Assembly (NCBI RefSeq): GCF_030519655.1
Contig: NZ_JAUMIT010000005.1
Span: 248,001 to 312,000 of the forward strand
Length of the DNA stretch: 64,000 nucleotides
Reading direction: 5' to 3'
Source of the DNA: Wenyingzhuangia gilva
Lineage (GTDB): Bacteria; Bacteroidota; Bacteroidia; Flavobacteriales; Flavobacteriaceae
Shown here: positions 18,009-26,508 of the stretch, in pieces
How positions within the stretch are numbered: position 1 is the first letter of the stretch
Layout of the letters: every line of letters begins with the position of its first letter
Notes under the pieces: generated by a model
Databases searched by the model: none
Told to the model about the DNA's origin: nothing
The model's input: only the letters and a program-made list of their open reading frames with translations
Translations under genes and position numbers: made by a program

Positions 18009-19142
18009 TTAGTTTAAAATAGTTACTTCTTGACCTTCTTTAACAGATCTTGCTCCTTCTACAATAATTAATGTATTTGGTTTTAGTCCTTTGGTAACTT
18101 CGATATCATTTTTATTAGTTTTACCCAGTTCAATAAATGTTTTGTGAGCAATGTATTGGTTTCCTTTCTTTACCGCTGTAAAAATATACTCTTCATTGTT
18201 TTCATTTTCTGAAATAATACTTTGAGGAATTAAAATAGCAGCTTCGTTATGGTAATCGTTAATATTTAAACGAACAGACATATTTGGTTTTGCTTCAATA
18301 GTACTAGGAATATTCATTTCTACCTTAAATTTTCTGTTGTTAGGGTTGATGAAATTTCCTGCTTGTGTAATAGTAGTTTCAGCCGAAGCATCTAACACAG
18401 GAATATAAATATCAACTTTTTTTCCTTTTTTAACATTAGCGATAAATGTTTCAGGAACTTCAGCACTAATAGTCATATCGCTTAAGTTAACCAAACGTAC
18501 AATAGGAGATTGTCCAGGCATAACATAAGACCCTTCTTCAGTAATAATATCATCAATAATACCACTATAAGGTGCTTTTAAATAGGTTTTATCTATTTGT
18601 GCTTTTAAGTTATCAACCGCTTTAGATTTAGCAGCATAAGCAGTTTTAGCTTGTAAGAACTGAATTTCAGAACCAATTTTTTGATTCCATAAACGTTCTT
18701 GTCTTTCAAAAGTAGTTTTAGCTAATTCAGCATCAGCTTCTAACTGTGCCAATTGATCTTTTAAACCAGAATCATCAATAATAGCAAGGGTTTGTCCTTT
18801 CTCAACTCTTTGACCTTCTTTTACCAGAATAGATTTAAGAGCTCCATTGATTTCTGGATAAAGAATTAAGTTTTGTTTGGTTTCTACATTTCCTTGTATT
18901 TCTACATAGTGATAAAAATCTGTAGTACTTGTTAATAAAGTAGATACTAAAACAGTCTTTTTAACAGTATCTAATTTAGAAATTGCAATTTCTAATTCTT
19001 TTACTTCGCTAACAAGCGCATTTCTTTTTGCTTTAAGTTCTTTTATATTTTTAGATGCAATTAAATCATCAATTGTTTGTTCTTTTTTGGTTCCACACGC
19101 AATCATGGTAGTTGCGGCAATGACGAATAATATTTTTTTCAT
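18009..19142 (-). CDS. RND efflux periplasmic adaptor (membrane fusion) lipoprotein
   Basis: A 377-residue membrane fusion protein with a lipoprotein signal (AATTMIAC, lipidated C16). A coiled-coil forming start (residues about 24-60) is followed by the lipoyl half-motif VKEGQRVEKGQTLAIID, a helical hairpin rich in Ala/Glu/Lys (about 130-180), the second lipoyl half (LKAPYSGIIDDIITEEG) and a C-terminal beta-barrel. It links the RND pump to the TolC channel. Gaps to its neighbours are 7 and 21 bp. Confidence 0.92.
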   Translation of the reverse strand: MKKILFVIAATTMIACGTKKEQTIDDLIASKNIKELKAKRNALVSEVKELEIAISKLDTVKKTVLVSTLLTSTTDFYHYVEIQGNVETKQNLILYPEINGALKSILVKEGQRVEKGQTLAIIDDSGLKDQLAQLEADAELAKTTFERQERLWNQKIGSEIQFLQAKTAYAAKSKAVDNLKAQIDKTYLKAPYSGIIDDIITEEGSYVMPGQSPIVRLVNLSDMTISAEVPETFIANVKKGKKVDIYIPVLDASAETTITQAGNFINPNNRKFKVEMNIPSTIEAKPNMSVRLNINDYHNEAAILIPQSIISENENNEEYIFTAVKKGNQYIAHKTFIELGKTNKNDIEVTKGLKPNTLIIVEGARSVKEGQEVTILN

Positions 19143-19163
19143 AATTCTATTTTTGAGAGCGGT

Positions 19164-20501
19164 TTAGTTTTGTAATGCGTTTAATTCTGCTTTTTTGTTG
19201 ATAACATCAACCATGGCTTGTAAATATTCTTGTTGACTACTATATAATTGCATTTGTGCTTGTCTTAATTCAAAGCTACTAGCAATTCCTTCTTTGTACT
19301 TAATGTTGTTTTTGTTTTCAATACGTTCCGCCAGTTTTAAATTTTGCTTTTTGTTTTCTAACGTACTGATAGCCAAATCTAAATCAGATTGAATGGTTTG
19401 GTAATTGATTTGTATTTGTTCTTCGGCATCTATCAAATTGTTTTGTGATTTTAACCACTCTATTTTAGCTCTTTTTCGTTTCGCTGTGCTGGAAAAAGAA
19501 GAAAAGATTGGGATGTCTACGGTTACACCAAACATTGCAGTTGGAATCCATGACTGACTACTTTGTAAAAATGTAAAGCTGTTACTGTTACCAATATAAT
19601 TTCCAGTTAAAAAACCACTAATACTTGGTAATAATTTAGCTTGCTCTAATTTGTATAATAGTTTTTTAGAGGTGGTTTCGTTCTCTGCAATTTTATAATC
19701 GATATTGTTAAATACAGAAAAATCAGTAAAGGTTGTTGGTTGATTTTTGGTTTCTGCAATTAACGTTTGTAAATCTTGAGTAAGCGTAAGGGGTACATCC
19801 TCTGTAAAACCTAAAGTTAATCTTAATAATTTTATAGAAATGTTATGCATTCTTTCTAAACTTTCTAGGTTGCTTTTAAGGTTGTTTAGAGTGATTTGAA
19901 GTTGTTCTATGTCTTCTTCTTCAGCAAATCCATTTTGTAACATTGCTTTAGATTCATTTAAATTGTCTTCTATGCTTTTAATGTTTTTCTGAATCAGTTT
20001 TATACTTTCTTCAGTTAATAAAACATTGCCATAAGCACTGGTTACTCCTTTGGTAATTTCTTGATCTGTTTTTGCTTTGGCATTTTCAGAAATGGCTAAA
20101 AATACTTTAGCAGATTGTAAACCAACAATGTAAGAACCATCAAAAATAAGTTGTGTTAAGGTAATACTAGGCGTAACGTTTTGTTTTGCACCAAAGTCAA
20201 TTGTACCGTCACCATTAAAATCGACTCCTGGGAATTGTTGTTTTAGTGCATTTGTATACTCAATTTCACCATTAATTTGTGGCAATCCTATAGCCGTGGT
20301 TTCCCACTTTTGTTGTTTTGCAGCCTCAATATCATAGTTAGCATTTTTAGAGGTTCTGCTGTTTGTTAAAGCATAATCAATAGCTTCTTGCAAAGAAAAA
20401 TCTGTTTTAATGCTATCTAGCACTTGCGTTTGCACTTTTTCTTGAGCAGGAACTATTAAGTATGTTAAAAAACATAGATAAATAATAAAGTTCTTTTTCA
20501 T
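19164..20501 (-). CDS. TolC-family outer-membrane efflux protein
   Basis: A 445-residue protein with a signal peptide ending near VPAQ and two TolC repeats of long amphipathic helices (for example SLQEAIDYALTNSRTSKNAN, later KYKEGIASSFELRQAQMQLY). The helices form the periplasmic tunnel, and the short beta segments the outer-membrane pore. It lies 2 bp after the TetR gene and 21 bp before the adaptor gene, so regulator and pump are co-transcribed. Confidence 0.92.
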   Translation of the reverse strand: MKKNFIIYLCFLTYLIVPAQEKVQTQVLDSIKTDFSLQEAIDYALTNSRTSKNANYDIEAAKQQKWETTAIGLPQINGEIEYTNALKQQFPGVDFNGDGTIDFGAKQNVTPSITLTQLIFDGSYIVGLQSAKVFLAISENAKAKTDQEITKGVTSAYGNVLLTEESIKLIQKNIKSIEDNLNESKAMLQNGFAEEEDIEQLQITLNNLKSNLESLERMHNISIKLLRLTLGFTEDVPLTLTQDLQTLIAETKNQPTTFTDFSVFNNIDYKIAENETTSKKLLYKLEQAKLLPSISGFLTGNYIGNSNSFTFLQSSQSWIPTAMFGVTVDIPIFSSFSSTAKRKRAKIEWLKSQNNLIDAEEQIQINYQTIQSDLDLAISTLENKKQNLKLAERIENKNNIKYKEGIASSFELRQAQMQLYSSQQEYLQAMVDVINKKAELNALQN

Positions 20502-20503
20502 AA

Positions 20504-21109
20504 TTAATCTTTATAATTGTTTAGTATTTGGTTTAATGTTTCTAGGCCTTTTTCTGTAGCAATGGCCCTTGTGTGGTATTCTAAATATTCTGTGGCTAAA
20601 TTAAATTTGTAATTGATATCATTATTTTGATGTTCCATTTCTTTAATACTTTCAATTCCTGCAAAATGGATTTTAACAATAAAGTCGATATTTAAATTTT
20701 TTCTATAAAACCCCTCTTCAATCCCTCTTTCAATATTTTTAGTAAAGCACTTTGTCATTGCTTCTCTGTGCTTTTTTTTCATACAGCTATGAATTTCGGG
20801 AAAAAACTTTTGAAGTTGACAAATAGATGAAGGATTTTGTTGTTTTACATTGTTAATCATTAGCTCTTTAATTTGAAACAATTCTTCTATTGAGTTTTGT
20901 TTCTTATTTTCTATAGCATTAATCCCTTGTAAAATATTGTTAAAAATATTTAAGGTTGTTGCTTCTACCAGTTTATTTTTATTTTTAAAATGAGAGTAAA
21001 CTGTTTTTTTAGAAATCCCTAATGTGTTTGAAATGTCATCCATAGTTACGCTTTTAAATCCAAGATCTAAAAACATGCTAGTGGCGGTTGTTAATATTTT
21101 ATCTTTCAT
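20504..21109 (-). CDS. TetR/AcrR-family transcriptional regulator
   Basis: A 201-residue regulator. Residues about 1-50 form the helix-turn-helix (TMDDISNTLGISKKTVYSHF), and the C-terminal part is an all-helical ligand domain of low conservation. It is the first gene of its own efflux operon and 2 bp before the TolC gene. A palindrome over the -33 box and spacer of the operon promoter (21142-21169) is the expected operator, so it probably represses its own unit until a pump substrate binds. Confidence 0.9.
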   Translation of the reverse strand: MKDKILTTATSMFLDLGFKSVTMDDISNTLGISKKTVYSHFKNKNKLVEATTLNIFNNILQGINAIENKKQNSIEELFQIKELMINNVKQQNPSSICQLQKFFPEIHSCMKKKHREAMTKCFTKNIERGIEEGFYRKNLNIDFIVKIHFAGIESIKEMEHQNNDINYKFNLATEYLEYHTRAIATEKGLETLNQILNNYKD

Positions 21110-21128
21110 TTACATTAAAATTTGCTTG

Positions 21129-21169
21129 CAAAGATAGTGTTGGAAACTTAAAAAACAAATTTAGTTTCC
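21129..21169 (-). promoter_or_regulatory. Promoter and palindromic operator of the TetR-RND operon
   Basis: On the minus strand, TTTG (plus 21156-21159), exactly 19 bp, then TATCTTTG (plus 21129-21136) gives a full-consensus Bacteroidota promoter. Over its spacer and -33 box lies GGAAACT (21142-21148) inverted as AGTTTCC (21163-21169), 14 bp apart. This arrangement fits steric repression by a TetR dimer. The adjacent regulator is the natural candidate. Confidence 0.75.
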
Positions 21170-21254
21170 GCAGTTTTTAAAAATATAAATATTTGTTAAC
21201 ATTCCTTTTTCATAAAGTCATACATTATATTACTTTTACTACAAAAAATACCCA

Positions 21255-22226
21255 TTGGATTTATCAGTATACAGAAATTCGTTCCTTTCTTTTTTAGAAG
21301 AAAATACAAAGTTAAAAGAACCTCAAAGTTTATATGATCCTATAAGTTACATACTACAACTAGGAGGAAAGCGTATGAGACCTTTATTAGCACTAATGAG
21401 TGTTGATGCTTTTGGAAAAGATTATAAAATAGGATTGCATGCAGCTTTGGCTATTGAAGTGTTTCATAACTTTACTTTATTGCACGATGATATTATGGAT
21501 GATGCTCCTTTAAGAAGAGGAAAAGCAACTGTTCATGAAAAATGGGATGTAAATACGGCTATTCTTTCTGGTGATGCCATGATGATTTTAGCCAATCAAT
21601 ATTTAGAAGTTTACAAAGGAGATGTTTATAAAAAACTAATGCAGTTGTTTCAAAAAACAGCTTTAGAAGTTTGTGAAGGTCAGCAATTTGATATGGATTT
21701 TGAAAACAGAAACGATGTTTCTATTCCAGAATATATTGAAATGATTAGATTAAAAACATCAGTATTAGTTGCGGCAGCCTTAAAAATGGGTGCTATTATA
21801 GCAGAAGCTTCAGAAGAAGATGCAAATGCGATGTATGAATATGGGTTAAATTTAGGTTTGGCATTTCAGTTACAAGATGATTATTTAGATGCTTTTGGAG
21901 ATCCTGAAACTTTTGGAAAGCAAGTCGGAGGGGATATTATAGAGAACAAAAAAACATTTTTATATTTAAAAGCACTTGAAAATCTTGAAGGTTCTGAAAA
22001 AAAACAGTTGTTAACTTTGTTTACAACTCCTCAAGAAAATGTGTTGTTAAAAATAGAAACTACAAAAAAACTGTTTATTAAATCATTAGCCGTGAGTGCT
22101 ATAGAGCAAGAAATTAAAGACTATACTCAAAAAGCTTTTAATGTTTTAGATGGGGTATCTATTTCAGTATCAACCAAGGAGAACTTAGTAGCTTTTGGTC
22201 ATTATTTAATGAGTAGAAAAGTATAG
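21255..22226 (+). CDS. Polyprenyl (isoprenoid) diphosphate synthase
   Basis: A 323-residue all-helical trans-prenyltransferase. Both aspartate-rich motifs are intact: DDIMDDAPLRRG (first) and LQDDYLDAFGD (second), and GGKRMRP binds the diphosphate. It extends farnesyl/geranyl chains, and the product length (quinone side chain or other) cannot be read safely. The start is TTG at 21255; the frame is closed upstream by a TAA at 21213 with no ATG in between, and the N-terminus fits the family. No clear ribosome-binding site is present. Confidence 0.9.
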   Translation: MDLSVYRNSFLSFLEENTKLKEPQSLYDPISYILQLGGKRMRPLLALMSVDAFGKDYKIGLHAALAIEVFHNFTLLHDDIMDDAPLRRGKATVHEKWDVNTAILSGDAMMILANQYLEVYKGDVYKKLMQLFQKTALEVCEGQQFDMDFENRNDVSIPEYIEMIRLKTSVLVAAALKMGAIIAEASEEDANAMYEYGLNLGLAFQLQDDYLDAFGDPETFGKQVGGDIIENKKTFLYLKALENLEGSEKKQLLTLFTTPQENVLLKIETTKKLFIKSLAVSAIEQEIKDYTQKAFNVLDGVSISVSTKENLVAFGHYLMSRKV

Positions 22227-22287
22227 GGAGAAAACTCGTATTTTATTTGTGAGAAAATAAAAATATATTAAATTTGCCACCGCTTTA

Positions 22288-22361
22288 GGTCTCATAGCTC
22301 AGCTGGTTAGAGCACCTGACTCATAATCAGGGGGTCCATGGTTCGAGCCCATGTGGGACCA
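22288..22361 (+). tRNA. tRNA-Met (anticodon CAT)
   Basis: A 74-nt cloverleaf can be folded by eye. Acceptor GGTCTCA pairs with TGGGACC (one G-T pair), D-stem GCTC/GAGC, anticodon stem CCTGA/TCAGG with loop CTCATAA and anticodon CAT at 22322-22324, T-stem CATGG/CCATG with loop TTCGAGC, and discriminator A. CCA is not encoded. Elongator Met is the likely identity, but a CAT tRNA may also be the lysidine-modified Ile2 type, which sequence reading alone cannot exclude. Confidence 0.93.
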
Positions 22362-22374
22362 CTACTTAAAGCAA

Positions 22375-22404
22375 AAAACCACTTCAGTCCGAGGTGGTTT
22401 TTTT
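22375..22404 (+). terminator. Terminator after the tRNA gene
   Basis: AACCACTTC (22377-22385) pairs with GAGGTGGTT (22391-22399) around a 5-nt loop, with one G-T pair, followed by a T-run to 22404. Confidence 0.8.
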
Positions 22405-22406
22405 AT

Positions 22407-22568
22407 TTAACAGGTTTTCGTCATGGCTAGCTTTTGTTGTAAAAGCTTAAATTCTTCGGGAGTAAGATTTTTTTTAGCATCATCATAAACCGAAGTGTAC
22501 AAATACGGATCACTTTTAATTCTGTTTATAAACTCAAAATAATTTAATTTGGGTGATGTATTTTTCAT
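22407..22568 (-). CDS. Small protein of unknown function (53 residues)
   Basis: A minus-strand frame with ATG at 22566-22568 and TAA at 22407-22409 encodes 53 residues. It begins MKNTSPKLNYFEFINRIKSD, has YTSVYDDAKKNLTPEEFKLL in the middle and ends in TKTC. The composition is that of a folded soluble helical protein and not of random DNA. No signal or membrane segment is present. It is convergent with the tRNA terminator. Function is not recognised, and expression is unproven. Confidence 0.5.
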   Translation of the reverse strand: MKNTSPKLNYFEFINRIKSDPYLYTSVYDDAKKNLTPEEFKLLQQKLAMTKTC

Positions 22569-22613
22569 GATAATAGTTTTTATAAGTTTCTATATTTCAA
22601 AATTATTAATGGG

Positions 22614-22759
22614 ATGAGTCTTTATTTTAAAAAATTAGATGAGATTATTTTTACTGTAGACGAATTGCTGCTTTTGAGATAGAAGGACCAAATTTATTTA
22701 GCAAAAAATCACTTATCGATGAAAAAGAACCATTCATCTATAGATATTTAGTATTTTAA
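22614..22759 (+). pseudogene. Possible decayed coding remnant before the NO-sensor operon
   Basis: Two short frames look protein-like but do not join. MSLYFKKLDEIIFTVDELLL starts at 22614. In another frame, FEIEGPNLFSKKSLIDEKEP follows and runs to a TAA at 22757-22759. A one-step frame change near 22670 would join them into about 45 residues. It may be the rest of a lost gene or only chance. The end of this stretch overlaps regulatory site E. Confidence 0.25.
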
Positions 22760-22799
22760 CGATATAAAAAATTGTTGTTGAGTAGATTGACTATTTTTA
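22736..22799 (+). promoter_or_regulatory. Putative LytTR direct-repeat site and -7 element of the phosphorelay operon (site E)
   Basis: ATTC-ATCTATAGA (first half-site core 22736-22744) is followed by AACGATATA at 22758-22766, spaced 22 bp instead of the 21 bp seen at the other four sites. A -7-like TATTTTTA lies at 22792-22799, 56 bp from the first half-site start and 22 bp before the ATG. It would give autoregulation by the LytTR protein at the end of the operon. It is the weakest of the five sites because of the 22-bp spacing and the overlap with a possible gene remnant. Confidence 0.5.
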
Positions 22800-22821
22800 T
22801 TTACATTTAAAGTTGTATATA

Positions 22822-23235
22822 ATGAACACGTCCCTTAAAATATTGCTAATAGAAGATGATGCTATTGAAGTTATGAAATTTAATAGAGCTGTTTCTTCAT
22901 TAAACATGTCTCATAAAATGGTCAATGCTGATAATGGAGAAGAGGCTTTAAAAATTTTAGAGCAAAAAGATAGATTGCCTAATATTATTCTATTAGATTT
23001 AAATATGCCTAAAATAAATGGGATTGAGTTTTTATCAATTTTAAAAAAAGATCCTGACTTAAGACATATTCCAACCGTTATTTTAAGTACTTCTAACAAT
23101 CAAAAAGATTTATTAGAATGTTATAAAATTGGGGTTGCTGGTTACGTTTTAAAACCATTAAAGTACGAGGAATATGTGTCTAAAATAGATAAATTGTTAT
23201 CTTATTGGAGCATCAATCAATTAATTACTTTATAA
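22822..23235 (+). CDS. CheY-like single-domain response regulator
   Basis: A 137-residue receiver domain with no output domain. The acidic pocket is EDD (residues 11-13), the phosphoacceptor is D59 in LLDLNMP, and the conserved threonine/serine (LSTS) and lysine (LKPL) are present. ATG 22822 is preferred over the in-frame TTG at 22813. It opens a seven-gene operon and directly abuts the H-NOX gene with no gap. It may be a phosphate sink or protein-interaction output for one of the two kinases. Confidence 0.9.
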   Translation: MNTSLKILLIEDDAIEVMKFNRAVSSLNMSHKMVNADNGEEALKILEQKDRLPNIILLDLNMPKINGIEFLSILKKDPDLRHIPTVILSTSNNQKDLLECYKIGVAGYVLKPLKYEEYVSKIDKLLSYWSINQLITL

Positions 23236-23778
23236 ATGAAAGGAATTGTATTTACAGATTTTTTAGAGCTAGTTGAAGAAAAATATGGATTGGCAATGGT
23301 TGATGAAATTATCAATCAATCTAAATTAAGTTCAAATGGAGCCTATACCTCTATAGGAACTTATGAATTTTCTGAAATGTTACAATTAATTTCTAACCTC
23401 AGTAAAAACACTTCTGTTTCGGTAGATGATCTTTTAATGGTTTTTGCTCAACATTTTTTTAAGACATTAATCAAGTCTCACCCAAACTTAGTACAACATT
23501 ATAAAAGTCCAATGGACTTGTTAGCTTCCATAGAAAATCATATTCATTTAGAAGTTCAAAAAATTTATCCAGATGCACAATTACCAACTTTTGAATTGAT
23601 ATTGCACGAGGAAAATAAAATGATTATGATATATAAATCAGACAAAGCTTTATATATTTTAGGTAAAGGTTTAATGGAAGAAACCTTTAAATTGTTTGGA
23701 GAACATGCAATTATAGAATACGAAAAATTGAAAGAAGATGGTACCGAAGTAAAGTTTACCATTGTTAAAACATCATGA
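23236..23778 (+). CDS. H-NOX (haem nitric oxide/oxygen binding) sensor protein
   Basis: A 180-residue stand-alone H-NOX domain starting MKGIVFTDFLELVEEKYGL. The proximal haem ligand is H104 in NHIHLEVQKIYPDA, aligned by the following IYP. The YxSxR motif that holds the haem propionates reads Y133-K-S135-D-K137, with Lys in place of Arg. Such proteins bind NO and control a partner kinase. Its last bases overlap the ATG of the following histidine kinase (ATGA), which points to tight co-translation of sensor and kinase. Confidence 0.9.
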   Translation: MKGIVFTDFLELVEEKYGLAMVDEIINQSKLSSNGAYTSIGTYEFSEMLQLISNLSKNTSVSVDDLLMVFAQHFFKTLIKSHPNLVQHYKSPMDLLASIENHIHLEVQKIYPDAQLPTFELILHEENKMIMIYKSDKALYILGKGLMEETFKLFGEHAIIEYEKLKEDGTEVKFTIVKTS

Positions 23779-25367
23779 GTCAACATGAAGTTGAAATATT
23801 AAAACGCGCTTTGGCCAGAGAGCGATCTGCTAGAAAACAGGCCGAAGAAATCTTAGAGAAAAAATCTGAGGAACTTTACCTATTAAATCAAAAAAACAAA
23901 AAAGCCAAAGATCAATTAGAGGCATTATTAAAAGTAAAAAATTCAGAATTAAACGGGTTTTATGAAAACTTAGTAGATCCATATATTATGATGGATTTAT
24001 CTGGAAATGCCATTAAGATGAACAAAGCTGCTGAAAAGTTACTTGCTTATAATTTATCTGATGGTGTGTTAAATTTGATGAAATTAACACTGCCCGAAGA
24101 CCTTGATTATGTTTCTAATTCTTTTAAAATTTTATCAGATACAGGTAAGATTTCAGATTTTGAAATAAAAATTAAGACCAATGCTTCTGAAATCAAATTA
24201 GTACAAGTAAATGCAAGTATTATTTATGATGGAAACAATCAACCTATTGCAGCACAAGGAATTTTAAGAGACATCACTTTAAACAAGTTATATGAAAAAA
24301 GACTAGAGGCAGAAAAGCAAAAGTATAGTAGTATTATTGCGAACATGAATCTTGGGTTGCTTGAAGTTGATAATGATGATAAAATTCTTTTTGTCAATCA
24401 AAGCTTTGAGGAAATGTGTGGCTATTCAAGCAAAGAATTAATAGGAAAAGTGGCTTCAAGTATTTTTTTAAGAGAAGAATATAAAGAAAAATTAGCCATT
24501 GAACACGAAAAAAGAAAAGAAGGAAGTTCTAATTCATATGAGATACAAGTAATGACCAAAACTGATGAAATAAGGTATTGGTTAATTAGTGGTGCTCCAA
24601 ACTATAATCTTAATGGAGAAATTACAGGATCTATAGGAATTCATTTAGACATTACAAACCTTAAGAAATTAGAGAAACAAAAAGAAGAACTTTTAGAGGA
24701 ATTGGCAAAAAGTAACGAAAGTTTACAAGAGTATGCTCATATAGTTTCTCATGATTTAAAATCACCTTTACGTAGCATTAATGCTTTAATTAGCTGGATT
24801 AAAGAAGACAATTTAGGAAATTTAGATGAAATAAGTAATCAGAACATACTGATGATTGAAAAAACATTAGAAAAAATGGAACTTTTAATTTCTGATGTTT
24901 TAGAATATTCTCGTGTGGGAGCAGATTTACACTTGGATCAAAAAGTAAATATTAATGATTTACTTACAGAATTGTTACAGGTAATATATGTGCCAGAAAA
25001 TATTCATGTTTCTGTAGAAAATAATTTGCCAATTATACTGGGAGATAAAGTGAAATTAGAACAGCTTTTTCAGAATTTATTGAGCAACGCTGTTAAATTT
25101 TCGAACAAAGAAATAGGAGAGATTAAAGTAGGTTGTGTAGATGTTGGAACTCATTTTCAATTCTCAGTTTCCGATAATGGTATGGGGATAGAAAAGCAAT
25201 ATTTTGATAAAATTTTTAAAATATTTCAATCTCTACACAAAAGAAAAGACTCTTCAGGGATTGGACTTTCAATTGTTAAAAAAATTGTAGAACTTCATCA
25301 TGGAAGTATATGGTTAGAAAGTAAGGTAGGAGAGGGCACAATATTTTACTTTACCGTAAAAAAATAA
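23775..25367 (+). CDS. PAS-domain sensor histidine kinase paired with H-NOX
   Basis: A 530-residue cytosolic kinase. Residues 1-55 form a charged coiled coil, then two PAS domains (about 60-170 and 180-295), a HisKA dimerisation domain with phosphoacceptor H326 in VSHDLKSPLRSI, and a C-terminal HATPase with N-box QNLLSNAVKFSN and DNGMGIEKQYFDKIF. No membrane helix is seen. The 4-bp overlap with the H-NOX gene makes it the likely H-NOX-controlled kinase. Phosphate may pass to the CheY-like receiver or through the Hpt protein to the LytTR regulator. Confidence 0.92.
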   Translation: MSQHEVEILKRALARERSARKQAEEILEKKSEELYLLNQKNKKAKDQLEALLKVKNSELNGFYENLVDPYIMMDLSGNAIKMNKAAEKLLAYNLSDGVLNLMKLTLPEDLDYVSNSFKILSDTGKISDFEIKIKTNASEIKLVQVNASIIYDGNNQPIAAQGILRDITLNKLYEKRLEAEKQKYSSIIANMNLGLLEVDNDDKILFVNQSFEEMCGYSSKELIGKVASSIFLREEYKEKLAIEHEKRKEGSSNSYEIQVMTKTDEIRYWLISGAPNYNLNGEITGSIGIHLDITNLKKLEKQKEELLEELAKSNESLQEYAHIVSHDLKSPLRSINALISWIKEDNLGNLDEISNQNILMIEKTLEKMELLISDVLEYSRVGADLHLDQKVNINDLLTELLQVIYVPENIHVSVENNLPIILGDKVKLEQLFQNLLSNAVKFSNKEIGEIKVGCVDVGTHFQFSVSDNGMGIEKQYFDKIFKIFQSLHKRKDSSGIGLSIVKKIVELHHGSIWLESKVGEGTIFYFTVKK

Positions 25368-25374
25368 AACAGCT

Positions 25375-26508
25375 ATGAAAAGAGTACAGTTAACCAGGAA
25401 TAAAAAAGGGAAATGGGATTTTATAAGTAAAAAAAAATCTCTTAAAAAACCATTAATTCTGGTATTTGGAAATAGATTAGTGTTAGAGTCTATTCCTGTA
25501 TATCAAGAACTAAAAAAACTTTTTGAAAATGCCCATATTGTCATAGGTTCTAGCTGTGGTAATGTAACTTCAGAATATGTAGAAGACAGTAGTGTTACTG
25601 CAACTGCTATCGATTTTGAAAAAAGCGATTATTTGATTAAGACTAGTAATGTTTTAAATACAGATTTAGACAGTTTTAAAACAGGGAAAGAATTAATAGA
25701 ACAATTTCCTTTAGAAGGCTTAAAGTTTGTTTTTGTAATTTCTGAGGGAAGCTTTATTAATGGAAGTAAATTAACAGAAGGAATGAAAAGTGTTGCTCCA
25801 GAAAATGTCTTAATTACAGGAGGCTTATGTGGAGATTCTGAAAGGTTTGAAAGAACCATTGCTTCATATAATGAAGAACCTAAAGAAGGAGAAATTGTAG
25901 CTATTGGCTTGTATGGAGAGAGTTTAGAGGTATCTTTTTCTATATTTGGAGGATGGACTCCTTTTGGACCCGAAAGAATTGTGACCAAATCAGAAGGAAA
26001 TCTACTTTTTGAGTTAGATGAAAAGCCTGCTTTAGATTTGTATAAACAATATTTAGGAGATAAATCTAAAGAGTTGCCAAGTGCCGCCTTGTTATATCCT
26101 TTAAATGTACAAATTGAAGGAGAGGAACAATCTATTGTAAGAAGTATATTAAACATAGATAATGATAAAAACGCCATGATTTTGGCTGGAGATATTCCGG
26201 AAGGCTCTAAAGTTCAACTCATGATGACCAATATTGATAATATAGCGAATGCTTCAGAAATGGCAGTAAAAGGAGCTAGTAAAAACAGAATAAAAGATTC
26301 AGAACTAGCGTTGTTTGTTAGTTGTATTGGTCGTAAATTGGTGTTAGATCAAAGAGTAGAAGAGGAAGTAGAAGAAGTGGTAAATATTATTGGCGATGTT
26401 CCAACAGTTTGCGGTTTTTATTCCTATGGAGAAATCGCTCCTTTTAACGGAGAAAATACTTGTAGATTACACAATCAAACTATTACAGTTACATTAATTA
26501 GCGAATAA
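25375..26508 (+). CDS. FIST-domain sensory protein, NosP-like
   Basis: A 377-residue protein with FIST_N (about residues 25-225, including SSCGNVTSEY and ITGGLCGDSERF) and FIST_C (about 225-377, with LFVSCIGRKLVLDQR and GFYSYGEIAPF). FIST proteins next to histidine kinases include NosP, a haem protein that senses NO. The stop codon overlaps the ATG of a second kinase (TAATG), a sensor-kinase pairing that repeats the H-NOX/kinase pair just upstream. Haem binding by this copy is inferred from context, not shown by a known ligand motif. Confidence 0.85.
   Translation: MKRVQLTRNKKGKWDFISKKKSLKKPLILVFGNRLVLESIPVYQELKKLFENAHIVIGSSCGNVTSEYVEDSSVTATAIDFEKSDYLIKTSNVLNTDLDSFKTGKELIEQFPLEGLKFVFVISEGSFINGSKLTEGMKSVAPENVLITGGLCGDSERFERTIASYNEEPKEGEIVAIGLYGESLEVSFSIFGGWTPFGPERIVTKSEGNLLFELDEKPALDLYKQYLGDKSKELPSAALLYPLNVQIEGEEQSIVRSILNIDNDKNAMILAGDIPEGSKVQLMMTNIDNIANASEMAVKGASKNRIKDSELALFVSCIGRKLVLDQRVEEEVEEVVNIIGDVPTVCGFYSYGEIAPFNGENTCRLHNQTITVTLISE

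Noticed and set aside
22813-22821. TTG start for the CheY-like protein
   Set aside because: ATG at 22822 fits the receiver start, and the extension MYI adds nothing conserved.
25629-26177. 182-residue minus-strand frame inside the FIST gene
   Set aside because: Antisense to a strongly supported gene; Ser/Pro-rich low-complexity translation without motif.
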